Shown here in pieces: positions 1-8,310 of a DNA stretch of 21,966 nt. Both the position numbers and the translations under genes were made by a program. Origin of the DNA: an uncultured Bacilli bacterium (GTDB lineage Bacteria > Bacillota_I > Bacilli_A > RF39 > UBA660); NCBI GenBank assembly GCA_947584955.1, contig CANPWS010000003.1, positions 1-21,966 of the forward strand. The letters are read 5' to 3'. The notes below the pieces were generated by a model. The model had not been told where the DNA came from. It worked only from the letters and a program-made list of their open reading frames with translations, and did no database searches. Position 1 is the first letter of the stretch. Each line of letters starts with the position of its first letter.

Positions 1-102
1 TTTCCACTCTTTCGAGTTTCTCGCTTTTTTCCTGCTACTCAAATTGACGTTTTGCTCAGTTTTCAAAGAACTTTATAATTTTTTACACATTTTCTCAAGT
101 GC
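1..102 (-). promoter_or_regulatory. rRNA operon leader (16S gene beyond left edge)
   Basis: Read on the minus strand, this stretch contains GTTCTTTGAAAACTGAGCAA followed by AACGTCAAT at about 48-72. This is the boxA-containing motif found just upstream of 16S rRNA genes in Bacillota; B. subtilis rrn leaders carry a nearly identical TTGAAAACTGAACAAAACGTCAA. A small hairpin (CGAG-AAA-CTCG) lies near 15-25. No 16S sequence is visible, so the rRNA gene must start left of position 1. The boxA-like TTCTTTGAAAA should recruit the Nus antitermination complex. The assignment rests on this motif and the strong promoter just behind it. Confidence 0.8.
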
Positions 103-108
103 ATTAAT

Positions 109-137
109 AATATAACAAATATTTATCGCAATGTCAA
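109..137 (-). promoter_or_regulatory. Strong sigma-A promoter of the rRNA operon
   Basis: The minus strand reads TTGACA (132-137), a 17-bp spacer, then TATATT (109-114). The -35 box is perfect, the spacing is ideal and the -10 box matches 5 of 6. Transcription would start near 102 and run leftward into the boxA leader. This is the best promoter in the window, as expected for rrn. Confidence 0.85.
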
Positions 138-221
138 CACCTTTTTTACGTTTTTTTGATGTTTTTTACACTTTCTACTTTTTTTCTATACACAATATTA
201 TATGCATCAACTTCTAAATAA

Positions 222-764
222 TTACACTTCTTCATGACTAACCAATTTTTCATATTTCACATGATACTCATCAATAGTATTTTTATTAAAAGGTTCTTCC
301 TTTAATCTAACCATATCTATTAAATTACCAAGCTCATATTTTAATATAAAATCAAGTCTATCTGAATATTTCATTTGCTTTTTATGATATTTATATTCCA
401 TTCTATCTAAAATTCTAAAACTTCCATTAGGAAATACACGTAAATCTAAATCATAATCAATATATTTTATAACATTATCATCTATTAAAAATGGTGTAGC
501 AATGTTACAATAAAAATACACCCCATATTCTTTTAATTGACCTATTATATTAAACCATCTATTTTTAAAGAAAAATAAGATAGCAGGCTCTTTTGTTCGC
601 CAAACTTTACCATCACTATCTACAACTGTAGTTTTATTATTTCCAAAAACAATATAATCATCTTTAATATCAAGAACAACAGCTTCATCCCATTGTCTAT
701 GTAATTTACCATTATGTTTATAGCAATGAATTTCTAATTTATCACCGACTTTTATATTATCCAT
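222..764 (-). CDS. Nucleoside tri-/diphosphate phosphatase, DUF402 (Ntdp/YgaC-like)
   Basis: A 180-residue cytoplasmic protein of the DUF402 family, closely resembling B. subtilis YgaC and staphylococcal SA1684/Ntdp, which hydrolyse nucleoside tri- and diphosphates with a divalent metal. Visible family blocks: the N-terminal IHCYKHNGKLHRQWDE, then TVVDSDGKVWRTKEPAILFF, WFNIIGQLKEYGVYFYCNIA, and the acidic IKYIDYDLDLRVFPNG, whose aspartates belong to the metal site. Length is typical. I chose ATG 764 because GGTGAT lies 5 nt upstream; the GTG at 773 is part of that ribosome binding site. It sits just upstream of an rRNA operon in the same direction and is divergent from the sortase. The exact substrate here is inferred from family members only. 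Confidence 0.9.
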   Translation of the reverse strand: MDNIKVGDKLEIHCYKHNGKLHRQWDEAVVLDIKDDYIVFGNNKTTVVDSDGKVWRTKEPAILFFFKNRWFNIIGQLKEYGVYFYCNIATPFLIDDNVIKYIDYDLDLRVFPNGSFRILDRMEYKYHKKQMKYSDRLDFILKYELGNLIDMVRLKEEPFNKNTIDEYHVKYEKLVSHEEV

Positions 765-790
765 ATTTATCACCGCTTTTCTTAACTTGT

Positions 791-819
791 ATTATACAAC
801 ATTTTTTATTTTTAAACAA
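791..819 (-). promoter_or_regulatory. Promoter of the DUF402 gene
   Basis: The minus strand shows TTGTTT (814-819), a 17-bp spacer and a perfect TATAAT (791-796), placing the transcription start about 20 nt ahead of the ATG. It is back to back with the sortase promoter. Confidence 0.6.
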
Positions 820-844
820 CAATATATTATTTTTTTTAAAATAG

Positions 845-853
845 TGATATAAT
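845..853 (+). promoter_or_regulatory. Extended -10 promoter of the sortase gene
   Basis: TGATATAAT is a perfect TATAAT preceded by the TGn extension. I see no good -35 box 16-18 bp upstream, which fits an extended -10 promoter. The start would fall near 860, shortly before the GGAGGTG ribosome binding site at 871-877. Confidence 0.5.
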
Positions 854-884
854 TGTTTTTAGAATAATAAGGAGGTGTATTATA

Positions 885-1943
885 ATAAGAAAAGAAAAAA
901 ATAATTTTACTAAATCTTTAAAAGTAATATTTAAAATTATATATTCAATATTATTACACTTTCTTATTGGATTAAAAACAGTAATAACCATTTTACCTAA
1001 ATATTTTATAATTGGATTAAAATGGATATTTAGAAAAAAAGACAGGGATAAATTAAAAATACAAAATCCTAAAAAAGAATTAGCAATAATAAGTTTATCA
1101 TTATGTGTATATTTAGTATGTGTATTTTTAATTAGTAGATGGTCTGTACAGCAATTAAAAATTAAATATTTAGCAGAAACAATAATAAAAAATACTAATG
1201 ATATTGTTGAAGAAGAAAAATTAAATACTCAAAATAAACCAAATTTAGATCCACAAGAACAAAATAAAGATCCTGAAAATACAGAAAATAATACTGATAT
1301 TAACGATGAAACATCAAATGATAACGATCCTGTGTATTATCCTAATGATTACTGGGATTATATTAACGTACCATTAATTAGTGTTGACTTTAACAGTTTA
1401 ATAAATAAAAATTCTGATACTGTAGGATGGGTTCAAGTAAGTGGTACGAATGTAAACTATCCTGTTGTACAAACAACAAATAATAGTTACTATTTAACAC
1501 ATGATTTTAATAAAAAATCAAATTCTGGAGGTTGGGTATATGCTGACTTTAGATCTAACTTCTCATCTTTTGACAAAAACACTATAATATATGCCCATAA
1601 TCTTACTAATAGAACAATGTTTGGTTCATTAGTAGAAACTCAAAAAGAAAGTTGGTTCTCAAATCCAGATAATAGATATGTCAAAATATCAACACCAAGT
1701 TCAAACACTGTATGGGCAATATTTTCAGTATATACAATTGAACCTGGAATTGATTATTTAAGAACCGACTTTGAAAATAATAGTTTTCAAGAATTTATAA
1801 ATATTATGAAATCAAGAAGTATTTTTAATTTTGGTATTGATATCACACCAGAAGATAAAGTAATAACACTAACAACATGTAATGATGCTGGAACAAAAAG
1901 AATTGTAATTCAGGCAAAGATGGTTACAATTAATTATAGATAA
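885..1943 (+). CDS. Class B sortase with long membrane-anchored N-terminus, probable AUA start
   Basis: Cysteine transpeptidase that attaches or cross-links surface proteins at the cell wall. The C-terminal domain (about residues 160-350) shows the class B pattern: GWVQVSGTNVNYPVVQ, catalytic His238 in IIYAHNL, Cys332 in TLTTC and Arg339 in TKRIV. The reading frame is open, without an ATG, GTG or TTG, from the stop at 837 to GTG 1332, yet this stretch encodes hydrophobic segments (about 12-45 and 66-85) and an acidic Asn-rich linker. A very strong ribosome binding site (GGAGGTG, 871-877) sits 7 nt before ATA 885, so I take AUA as the start, giving 352 residues; ATA 882 and ATT 879 are worse spaced. 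Starting at GTG 1332 would remove the membrane anchor. No sorting-signal substrate is encoded nearby. The family call is firm, the start is inferred. Confidence 0.85.
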   Translation: MRKEKNNFTKSLKVIFKIIYSILLHFLIGLKTVITILPKYFIIGLKWIFRKKDRDKLKIQNPKKELAIISLSLCVYLVCVFLISRWSVQQLKIKYLAETIIKNTNDIVEEEKLNTQNKPNLDPQEQNKDPENTENNTDINDETSNDNDPVYYPNDYWDYINVPLISVDFNSLINKNSDTVGWVQVSGTNVNYPVVQTTNNSYYLTHDFNKKSNSGGWVYADFRSNFSSFDKNTIIYAHNLTNRTMFGSLVETQKESWFSNPDNRYVKISTPSSNTVWAIFSVYTIEPGIDYLRTDFENNSFQEFINIMKSRSIFNFGIDITPEDKVITLTTCNDAGTKRIVIQAKMVTINYR

Positions 1944-1976
1944 AAATAAAGGCATGGCTGACCATGTCTTTATTTT
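1943..1976. terminator. Bidirectional terminator between sortase and S41 protease genes
   Basis: A 15-bp stem (1943-1957 with 1962-1976, one G-T pair) closes a CTGA loop. The stem ends are A-rich and T-rich, so it works as an intrinsic terminator on both strands. It touches the sortase stop codon (1941-1943) and contains the protease stop codon (1970-1972). Confidence 0.85.
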
Positions 1977-3397
1977 ATAACTAATTCTAAAGCTTTTTGA
2001 AGCTGATTATCATTTTCATCAGTAGGATTATCCATATATTCCATATTTAAAACAACTTCATCAGTAGGTGTAACACCTACATCATTTATCCAATTACCAT
2101 CTGGAGTAAGCCATTTTTGAATAGTATATTTAACCATACTACCATCAGAAAGCTTTTTAGTCTGTTGAACAGTACCTTTTCCATAAGTGTTAGTGCCAAC
2201 AATAAATCCATTATAACTTTCTTTAATAGCAGATGCAAGTATTTCGGAAGCAGAAGCAGAACCACCATTAACTAATACAGCAATAGGATAATCTCTTTTT
2301 TCTTTAGTATCATCTTTTTTAATCTTAGTACCATTATCATCTTCTAACTGATAAATAATATCGCCTTTTTTAAGAAGCATATTTAATATTCCAGTTACAC
2401 TAGTTAAATATCCTCCACTATTACCCCTTACATCAATTATCAATGACTCAATACCATCTTTTTCTAGCTTTTCTAATTCTTTTTTAAATTGACTATCGGC
2501 AACTGAAGAAAACAAAGTAATATTAATATATCCAACTTTTTTATTATTTTTTTCTATTACTTTGCCAGTAACATAAGGCATCTCTATTTTTTCGCGTTTA
2601 ATTGTAATATCAAACTCGTTGTCATCACGTAAAATAGTTAAAGTTACTTTTGAACTATCATTATTTTTTATATAATTAGACATATCAGTACTAGTTTTAT
2701 TAGTATAATCATTTCCATCAACTTTAACAATAATATCACCGATTTTAATTCCCGCTTTCATCGAAGGACTATCTTCAAACATATCCATAACAATAATATG
2801 ACCATCTTCGTCCATACCAACAGTACAGCCTATTCCTTCATAAACTCCAGAAACAGTCTGCATAAAATCATCTGTATCTTCTATATCAGAATAACTAGTA
2901 TAATCATCACCAACAGCCTCAATCATACCCTTAATTGCAGATTCAACAAGAAGATTATTATCAAGTTCTCCATAATAATTATCTTTAATAGCATAATAAG
3001 TATCAACAAATTTACTTAAGTCTTTAGATAATGCTTTATAATCTCTTCCACCATTAAATATTTTAACAAATGATAAACATGATAAAAAACCAAGTCCAAG
3101 AGAAAATAGCATTATAATTATAACTTCTTTAAATGAATATGATACTTTTTCTTCATCTTTAAATATAGAAAATCTACTCTTTTTTTTAGAATCATTTTTC
3201 TTAAAAATATTAATTAAACTTCTTTTTTCTTTATTATTAGTTTTACTATCTTTTTCATTTTTATTTTCTTTATCTACATTTTTTTTAAATCTTTTAAAAA
3301 AAACTTTTTTATCTTTAACTTCTTTTATATCATCAGAATTATTTTTTTTTAATTTCATAAAATTCCACACTTTCATAATACTAATTCTATTACACAC
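1970..3397 (-). CDS. C-terminal processing protease, S41 family (CtpA/CtpB-like)
   Basis: Membrane-anchored serine protease with an extracytoplasmic catalytic part. Numbering follows the longest reading (475 residues). Order: a Lys-rich cytoplasmic tail of about 90 residues, one transmembrane segment (about 91-113), a PDZ domain (about 180-265) and the S41 domain (about 275-450). The catalytic Ser is Ser382 in GGSASASEIL and the general base Lys407 in TYGKGTVQ; VRGNSGG and WLTPDG are further family blocks. In B. subtilis the relative CtpB cleaves SpoIVFA in sporulation; nearby ger genes make such a role possible but unproven. The basic tail is longer than in typical CtpB. The start is uncertain: GTG 3397, ATG 3376 and ATG 3358 all lack a good ribosome binding site; ATG 3358 (462 residues) gives the most natural N-terminus. 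Confidence 0.9.
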   Translation of the reverse strand: MCNRISIMKVWNFMKLKKNNSDDIKEVKDKKVFFKRFKKNVDKENKNEKDSKTNNKEKRSLINIFKKNDSKKKSRFSIFKDEEKVSYSFKEVIIIMLFSLGLGFLSCLSFVKIFNGGRDYKALSKDLSKFVDTYYAIKDNYYGELDNNLLVESAIKGMIEAVGDDYTSYSDIEDTDDFMQTVSGVYEGIGCTVGMDEDGHIIVMDMFEDSPSMKAGIKIGDIIVKVDGNDYTNKTSTDMSNYIKNNDSSKVTLTILRDDNEFDITIKREKIEMPYVTGKVIEKNNKKVGYINITLFSSVADSQFKKELEKLEKDGIESLIIDVRGNSGGYLTSVTGILNMLLKKGDIIYQLEDDNGTKIKKDDTKEKRDYPIAVLVNGGSASASEILASAIKESYNGFIVGTNTYGKGTVQQTKKLSDGSMVKYTIQKWLTPDGNWINDVGVTPTDEVVLNMEYMDNPTDENDNQLQKALELVIK

Positions 3398-3422
3398 AAA
3401 ATATTATAATCATATCATTATA

Positions 3423-3450
3423 ATTATATCACTTTTTTTAAACTTTTTAA
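3423..3450 (-). promoter_or_regulatory. Candidate promoter of the S41 protease gene
   Basis: The minus strand has TTAAAA (3445-3450), 16 bp, then TATAAT (3423-3428) preceded by TG, giving the extended -10 TGATATAAT. The region is very AT-rich, so a chance match is possible, but the same nonamer precedes the sortase gene and rimP. Confidence 0.45.
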
Positions 3451-3481
3451 CCTTTTACATAATATTTTTTTTATTTTTATT

Positions 3482-3488
3482 CATAATA
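3482..3488 (+). promoter_or_regulatory. Possible sigma-G-type -10 box of the ger operon
   Basis: CATAATA fits the forespore sigma-G -10 consensus (CATnnTA) and lies 22 nt before the gerAA start, where a germination operon would be expected to carry one. The -35 side (CATAA near 3458) is poorly spaced, so this is only suggestive. Confidence 0.3.
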
Positions 3489-3510
3489 AAATTAGAAATG
3501 AGGAATTAGT

Positions 3511-4965
3511 ATGAGTAAAGATATAGATAACATTATAGAAAAGTTAAAAAAAGAAACCAACGAAGAAAAAGATATTGTATATCGAAAAAAGAAAATAAAT
3601 GATGAAGAGATTTATATTATTTATAATGAATCACTTACAGGAAATGACAAAATAAGTGATTTTATTATTAGAAGTATTGATTCTATTGATTATAAGACTA
3701 ATTTTAAAAATAATAAAAAAATAGATTTATACGAAAGAATAGTTAATGATATAAGTAATTTTAAAGTAACTGAAATAAAAACATATAACGATATTTGTTA
3801 TTATTTAAATAATGGCTTTACTATAATAATTTTTAAAGACAACAAATATATTGCCTTAGAAACAAAAAAAGCTTTATCCAGAGGAATTACAGAACCAAGT
3901 ACTGAAACAACTCTTCGAGGTGCAAAAGATTCATTTATTGAAGAAATTCAAACTAATATGGGTCTTATAAGAAGAAGAATTAAAGATAATAATTTATGGA
4001 CTATTAATAATGATGTAGGAAAATATACTAAAACTAAAACTAGTATTTTATATATTAATGATATTTGTAAAAAAGAATTAGTTGAAAAAGTAGATAAATT
4101 AATTAAAAATATTGATATTGATGGAATTACTACTGCAGGTGATATAAAAAATTTAATTGAAAAAGAAAATAAAAATATTTTTCCAACCATTATTACAACA
4201 GAAAGACCTGATAAAGTTGTAAAAGCACTTTTAAAAGGTAAAATTGCTATTTTAATAGATAGTTCTCCCTATGCATTAATCTTACCAAGTACATTAACTG
4301 ATTATTTTGAAAGTCCAGAAGATAGTTTTGGAAAAAGTATTAATGTATCATTAACAAGAATTGTAAGATATTTTGCCTTTTTTATTTCAATTTTAACACC
4401 TGCTATCTATATTTCTATAACTACATACAATCAAGAAATTTTACCTACTGATTTACTTATAAATTTTGCATCACAAAGAGAAAATGTTCCTTTTCCAGCT
4501 TTTTTTGAAGCTTTAATTATGATAGGTTCATTTGAAATATTAAGAGAAAGTGATCTTAGAACTCCTAGTTTTAGTAGCAGTGCTCTTTCAATAGTAGGAG
4601 CTTTAATATTAGGAGAAGCTGCTGTTAATGCTGGTATAGTATCACCTATAATGATTATTGTAATATCAATAACAGCAATATCAGCACTTCCATTTCCAGA
4701 GCCTGAGATTATTAATGGATTAAGATGGTATAGACTTTTATTTATGATTGGTGCAACATTTGTAGGAATAGTTGGAGTCTTATTAATATTTATTATTGTT
4801 TTATTAAAAATAGCTAGTGTTGATTCATTTGGCGTTCCATATCTTACACCAATTGCACCAACAGATAAAGAAGGACTAAAAAATAGTATTATTAAATTTC
4901 CTTTAAAATCTTTGACAAAAAGAAAAAAAAGACTATCAAATAACATAATAAAGGAGGATTTATGA
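3511..4965 (+). CDS. gerAA: Spore germinant receptor subunit A (GerA family)
   Basis: A-subunit of the germinant receptor in the spore inner membrane, a 484-residue GerA/SpoVAF-family protein. The first 280 or so residues are hydrophilic and form the cytoplasmic N-terminal domain; the GITEPSTETTLRGAKDSF block and TNMGLIRRRIKDNNL are family signatures. The rest holds about five membrane segments with PFPAFFEALIMIGSFEILRE, a block around GALILGEAAVNAGIVSP and PEPEIINGLRWYR. GAGGA lies 7 nt before the ATG. Its stop overlaps the start of gerAC in ATGA, so translation is coupled. Ger subunits of known receptors oligomerise into a ligand-gated ion channel for amino acids or sugars; the ligand here cannot be read from sequence. 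Specific receptor name (GerA, GerB or GerK) unassigned. Confidence 0.93.
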   Translation: MSKDIDNIIEKLKKETNEEKDIVYRKKKINDEEIYIIYNESLTGNDKISDFIIRSIDSIDYKTNFKNNKKIDLYERIVNDISNFKVTEIKTYNDICYYLNNGFTIIIFKDNKYIALETKKALSRGITEPSTETTLRGAKDSFIEEIQTNMGLIRRRIKDNNLWTINNDVGKYTKTKTSILYINDICKKELVEKVDKLIKNIDIDGITTAGDIKNLIEKENKNIFPTIITTERPDKVVKALLKGKIAILIDSSPYALILPSTLTDYFESPEDSFGKSINVSLTRIVRYFAFFISILTPAIYISITTYNQEILPTDLLINFASQRENVPFPAFFEALIMIGSFEILRESDLRTPSFSSSALSIVGALILGEAAVNAGIVSPIMIIVISITAISALPFPEPEIINGLRWYRLLFMIGATFVGIVGVLLIFIIVLLKIASVDSFGVPYLTPIAPTDKEGLKNSIIKFPLKSLTKRKKRLSNNIIKEDL

Positions 4966-6140
4966 AAAAAATATTAATATCATTAATTCCATTAATTTTT
5001 TTAACAGGATGTTATAACTATAGAGAACTTAATGAACTTGCAATTGTAAGTGCAATAGAAATTGACAAAATTGATGATGAATTTCATGTAACTACCCAAA
5101 TAGTTAATCCAACTAATCAAAATAAAGCTGCATCAACTAATCAAACTGCTTTTATAATTTACGAATCTACTGGTAAGACATTACAAGAAGCCTTTAGAAA
5201 TGTAATTAAACAATCATCAAGAAAAATCTATGGCATGCACTTGCAATTATTGTTATTAAGTGAAAATATTGCTAAAGAAGATGTAAAAAGTATGTTAGAT
5301 TTTTTCTTTAGGAATGTTGAAGTAAGAAAAGAATTTTACATAGCGGTAGATAAAACTGGTTCAAATAATAATCTTCTTAAAGTTTTAACACCTATAACAA
5401 CAATATCTAGTAAAAGTATTTATGATTCATTAGAGTCAAATAATAAATTTATTGGTATTAGTAATTTAGTTACATTTAATGATTTAATGGATACTTATCT
5501 TGATCCTCATAAAGAATTAGTACTTCCAACCATTAATGTTGAAGGAGATATAAATAAAGGGGAAGAATCAGAAAATATTGAAACTTCAAATCAGTATGCA
5601 AACATTTTAATTGACAATATGGCTATATTTAAAGATGAAAAATTATTAGGATATTTAAATAAAGAAGAAAGTTTAACTGTAAACATATTAAAAGGTGATG
5701 TCAAAGATACATTAATAACTTATGAATGTTCACCTAATAAATACGCAACTTTTGAGATTAGTATTTCTAAAAATGATGTTAAAGTAAACACTAAAAACTT
5801 AAAAGTTAATGTAAATATTGAAGGTACAGGTTATATTGCTGAATATGGTTGTAAAGGTGATTTAACAAAAGAAAAAGAAATAAATAAAATAAATCAAAAA
5901 CTTAATGAAGAATTGAAAAAGATGATGAAAGAATCTATTTCCAGTATAAATAAATATAATAGTGATGTTTACAATATAAGAAGTATAATTTACAAAAATA
6001 ATCCTAAATTTTATAGTAAAATTGAAGATAGTTATTATGAAGATGTGTTTAATAAATTAACTTTTGATATTAAAACAAATATTAATCTACAAGGAAAAGG
6101 AAATATTCTTGGAGGAACATATGAAAACATGGAAAATTAA
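4962..6140 (+). CDS. gerAC: Spore germination lipoprotein, Ger(x)C family
   Basis: C-subunit of the germinant receptor, 392 residues, exported and lipidated. The signal peptide has a hydrophobic core and the lipobox LTGC with Cys17 as the lipidation site. The mature start, YNYRELNELAIVSAIEIDK, is the classic Ger(x)C opening, and QEAFRNVIKQSSRKIYGMHL is the next conserved block. The protein should sit on the outer face of the spore inner membrane with subunits A and B. GGAGGA ahead of the start lies inside gerAA. The start overlaps gerAA by 4 nt, and the 3' end overlaps gerAB by 20 nt. Length is typical. Confidence 0.92.
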   Translation: MKKILISLIPLIFLTGCYNYRELNELAIVSAIEIDKIDDEFHVTTQIVNPTNQNKAASTNQTAFIIYESTGKTLQEAFRNVIKQSSRKIYGMHLQLLLLSENIAKEDVKSMLDFFFRNVEVRKEFYIAVDKTGSNNNLLKVLTPITTISSKSIYDSLESNNKFIGISNLVTFNDLMDTYLDPHKELVLPTINVEGDINKGEESENIETSNQYANILIDNMAIFKDEKLLGYLNKEESLTVNILKGDVKDTLITYECSPNKYATFEISISKNDVKVNTKNLKVNVNIEGTGYIAEYGCKGDLTKEKEINKINQKLNEELKKMMKESISSINKYNSDVYNIRSIIYKNNPKFYSKIEDSYYEDVFNKLTFDIKTNINLQGKGNILGGTYENMEN

Positions 6141-7212
6141 TTCATTACAATTTGGAACATTTGTTGCTTTTATTATTTTATCAACACTTATTGGCGTAGG
6201 GGTAAATAGTATAACAGAAATTGCTAAAGTAGATTCTTATATTAGTGTTATTCTTGGATATTTTATTGGATTTATACCAATGTTAATATTTATATATTTA
6301 TTTAGTCAAAATAAATCTATAGATGAACTTATTAATGATACATTTGGTAAAATAGTTGGTACAATTATAAATATTATTATATTAATTCCAATTATAATAA
6401 TTGCAGCATGTACTATGTATAGTATTAGTAATTTTATCGTATCACAGTTTTTGTCTGATACACCAATTATTTACATAAATTTACTTCTTGCTATTGTACT
6501 TTTTTATGGCTCTATTAAAGGAATTGAAGTTGTAAGTAGAGTAAGCTTAATTTTATTTGTAATTACAGTAATGTTATTTCTTTTTGCCATTATAGGATTA
6601 ATACCACAAGTACAAATTGATAATTATTTACCAATGTTAGAACATGGATTTAAAAATCCCTTTTTAGCAAGTTTAATTTTCGTTATTCAAGATATAATTC
6701 CTATTTTTATTGTACTTGCCATTTCAAAGAAAAATATCGTTGATAAAGAAAAAGCTAATAAAAAAATTATATTTTTCTATTCTATTGCAGTTATTTTATC
6801 ACTTTCTAATATTGCTCTTACTATAGGTACGCTAGGAACTTATTTAACAGAATTATATCAATATCCTGAATATATGGTATTAAAAAAAATATCTATCTTT
6901 AATTTTTTAGATAGAATAGAAAATTTTATTTCTATTCAGTGGATATTTAGAAATTTTATCGTTATTTCTATTGTAATATACCATATTAAAAATTTATTTA
7001 AAAAGGATAATGACTCTAAATTAATACCTTTAATTGTACTTACTATTATAATTATTTTAGATACTTATATGTTTAAAAATAATACTATATTTACAGAATT
7101 TGCTCTACATAAACTTCCCTTTATTAATGTACTATACTTTTTTATGATGGTATTTATTGCAATATCTGTATTTATAAAAAATAAAAAAGATAAAATAATG
7201 AAAAAAGATTAA
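6121..7212 (+). CDS. gerAB: Spore germination permease, GerAB/GerB subunit (APC superfamily)
   Basis: B-subunit of the germinant receptor, 363 residues and about ten membrane helices, in the spore-permease branch of the APC transporter superfamily; in B. subtilis this subunit binds the amino-acid germinant. The N-terminus INSLQFGTFVAFIILSTLIG and the late block around EYMVLKKISIFNFLDRIENF are family features. I start at ATG 6121, 5 nt after GGAGG (6111-6115); an upstream ATG at 6064 in the same frame lies deep in gerAC and would add a hydrophilic tail foreign to the family. The order A-C-B differs from the A-B-C order of Bacillus gerA but occurs in clostridial ger operons. Confidence 0.92.
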   Translation: MKTWKINSLQFGTFVAFIILSTLIGVGVNSITEIAKVDSYISVILGYFIGFIPMLIFIYLFSQNKSIDELINDTFGKIVGTIINIIILIPIIIIAACTMYSISNFIVSQFLSDTPIIYINLLLAIVLFYGSIKGIEVVSRVSLILFVITVMLFLFAIIGLIPQVQIDNYLPMLEHGFKNPFLASLIFVIQDIIPIFIVLAISKKNIVDKEKANKKIIFFYSIAVILSLSNIALTIGTLGTYLTELYQYPEYMVLKKISIFNFLDRIENFISIQWIFRNFIVISIVIYHIKNLFKKDNDSKLIPLIVLTIIIILDTYMFKNNTIFTEFALHKLPFINVLYFFMMVFIAISVFIKNKKDKIMKKD

Positions 7213-7362
7213 AATATTTATAAAAATAATTTTTAATGACATATATTGTTATAAATATAGTGTTAAATTTCAAGATAATTTCTTACTTTAAAATTAGTTT
7301 ATTTTTCTTTTTATATTGCACTACTTTATAAATTTTTTTACTAAATTATAATTTTAAATATT

Positions 7363-7399
7363 AAAAAAAGTTTCCATAAATAATATAGAAACTTTTTTT
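7363..7399. terminator. Bidirectional terminator between gerAB and rpsI
   Basis: A perfect 12-bp stem, AAAAAAAGTTTC with GAAACTTTTTTT, has a 13-nt loop and ends in a run of seven T on either strand. It lies directly behind the rpsI stop codon and 150 nt after gerAB. The 150 nt between gerAB and this hairpin show nothing else. Confidence 0.85.
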
Positions 7400-7400
7400 A

Positions 7401-7817
7401 CTATCTTTTTGAAAATTGAGGTGCTCTTCTTGCTGCTTTTAATCCATATTTCTTTCTTTCCTTTTTTCTTGAATCTCTAGTTATAAATCCATTTTCTTTT
7501 AATATTTTACGATAAGAATCTTCATTTTTTTCATTTGCTTTATCATATTCAAGTAATGCTCTAGCAATACCTAATCTAATAGCACCAGTTTGTCCTGAAA
7601 ATCCTCCACCATTTACATTTGCTTCAACATCAAATGTTGTTTCATTATTAGTAACTACTAAAGGTTGTTTTAAATCCATAACTAAAACTTCAAATGGCAT
7701 ATATTCATCAACTGGCATGCCATTAACTGTTATTTTTCCACTTCCTGGAGTTAAAATAACTCTAGCAATTGAACTTTTACGTCTACCTGTTCCATAAAAT
7801 TTTCTATCTTTTGCCAT
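7401..7817 (-). CDS. rpsI: 30S ribosomal protein S9
   Basis: Ribosomal protein uS9, 138 residues, slightly longer than the usual 130. It shows [14 protein letters not shown] at the N-terminus, [22 protein letters not shown] in the middle, and the basic C-terminal tail [25 protein letters not shown] ending in SKR, which reaches the P-site tRNA in the 30S subunit. Its ribosome binding site, AAAGGAG, lies inside the last codons of rplM, whose stop is only 2 nt away, so the pair is translationally coupled as in nearly all bacteria. Confidence 0.97.
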   Translation of the reverse strand: MAKDRKFYGTGRRKSSIARVILTPGSGKITVNGMPVDEYMPFEVLVMDLKQPLVVTNNETTFDVEANVNGGGFSGQTGAIRLGIARALLEYDKANEKNEDSYRKILKENGFITRDSRKKERKKYGLKAARRAPQFSKR

Positions 7818-7819
7818 TA

Positions 7820-8263
7820 TTATTTATCTCCTTTCAAAACTTTGATTTCTTCTGGTTTTTGAGCCATATGTGGATGTTCATTTCCTTCATAAACATATAA
7901 TTTTTTATACATTTGTCTTCCTAATCTATTTTTTGGAAGCATTCCCTTTACTGATCTTTCAAGCATTTCTACTGGATATTTCTCTTTCATTTCTTTAGCA
8001 GTTCTTTCTCTAAGACCACCAACATATCTGCTATGATCATAATAAATCTTATCTTCTAATTTATTTCCTGTTAGCATAACTTCTTTAGCATTGATAATAA
8101 TAACATAATCACCACAATCAATATGAGGAGTATAAGTAGGTTTATGTTTTCCTCTTAAAATAACTGCAGCTTTTGATGCTACTCTACCTAGTGGAATATC
8201 TTTTGCATCAATTACATACCACTTACGAGTAACAGTTTCTTTACTTTGCATAAATGATTTCAT
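7820..8263 (-). CDS. rplM: 50S ribosomal protein L13
   Basis: Ribosomal protein uL13, 147 residues, an early-assembly protein of the large subunit. Recognised by [49 protein letters not shown] and the block around [27 protein letters not shown] lies 9 nt before ATG 8263, supporting this start. It is first in the rplM-rpsI unit and follows a sigma-A promoter and a structured leader that resembles the L13 autoregulatory leader of Bacillota. Confidence 0.97.
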   Translation of the reverse strand: MKSFMQSKETVTRKWYVIDAKDIPLGRVASKAAVILRGKHKPTYTPHIDCGDYVIIINAKEVMLTGNKLEDKIYYDHSRYVGGLRERTAKEMKEKYPVEMLERSVKGMLPKNRLGRQMYKKLYVYEGNEHPHMAQKPEEIKVLKGDK

Positions 8264-8310
8264 TATTTTTTCTCCTTACTTTTATTTAAATTTATAAATA
8301 TAATTTTTCT

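Noticed and set aside
765..773. GTG start for the DUF402 gene, and similar starts at 10247, 12900 and 17740
   Set aside because: In each case the candidate start codon is itself part of a GGTGA/GGAGG ribosome binding site that serves a start 9-15 nt downstream.
4431..4946. 171-codon open frame antisense to gerAA
   Set aside because: Shadow of the conserved gerAA membrane region: no ribosome binding site, Ile-rich composition typical of antisense AT-rich frames, and gerAA is a clear family member.
6064..6120. Upstream start extending gerAB by 19 residues
   Set aside because: It lies deep in gerAC and adds a hydrophilic tail unlike the family; GGAGG directly precedes ATG 6121.
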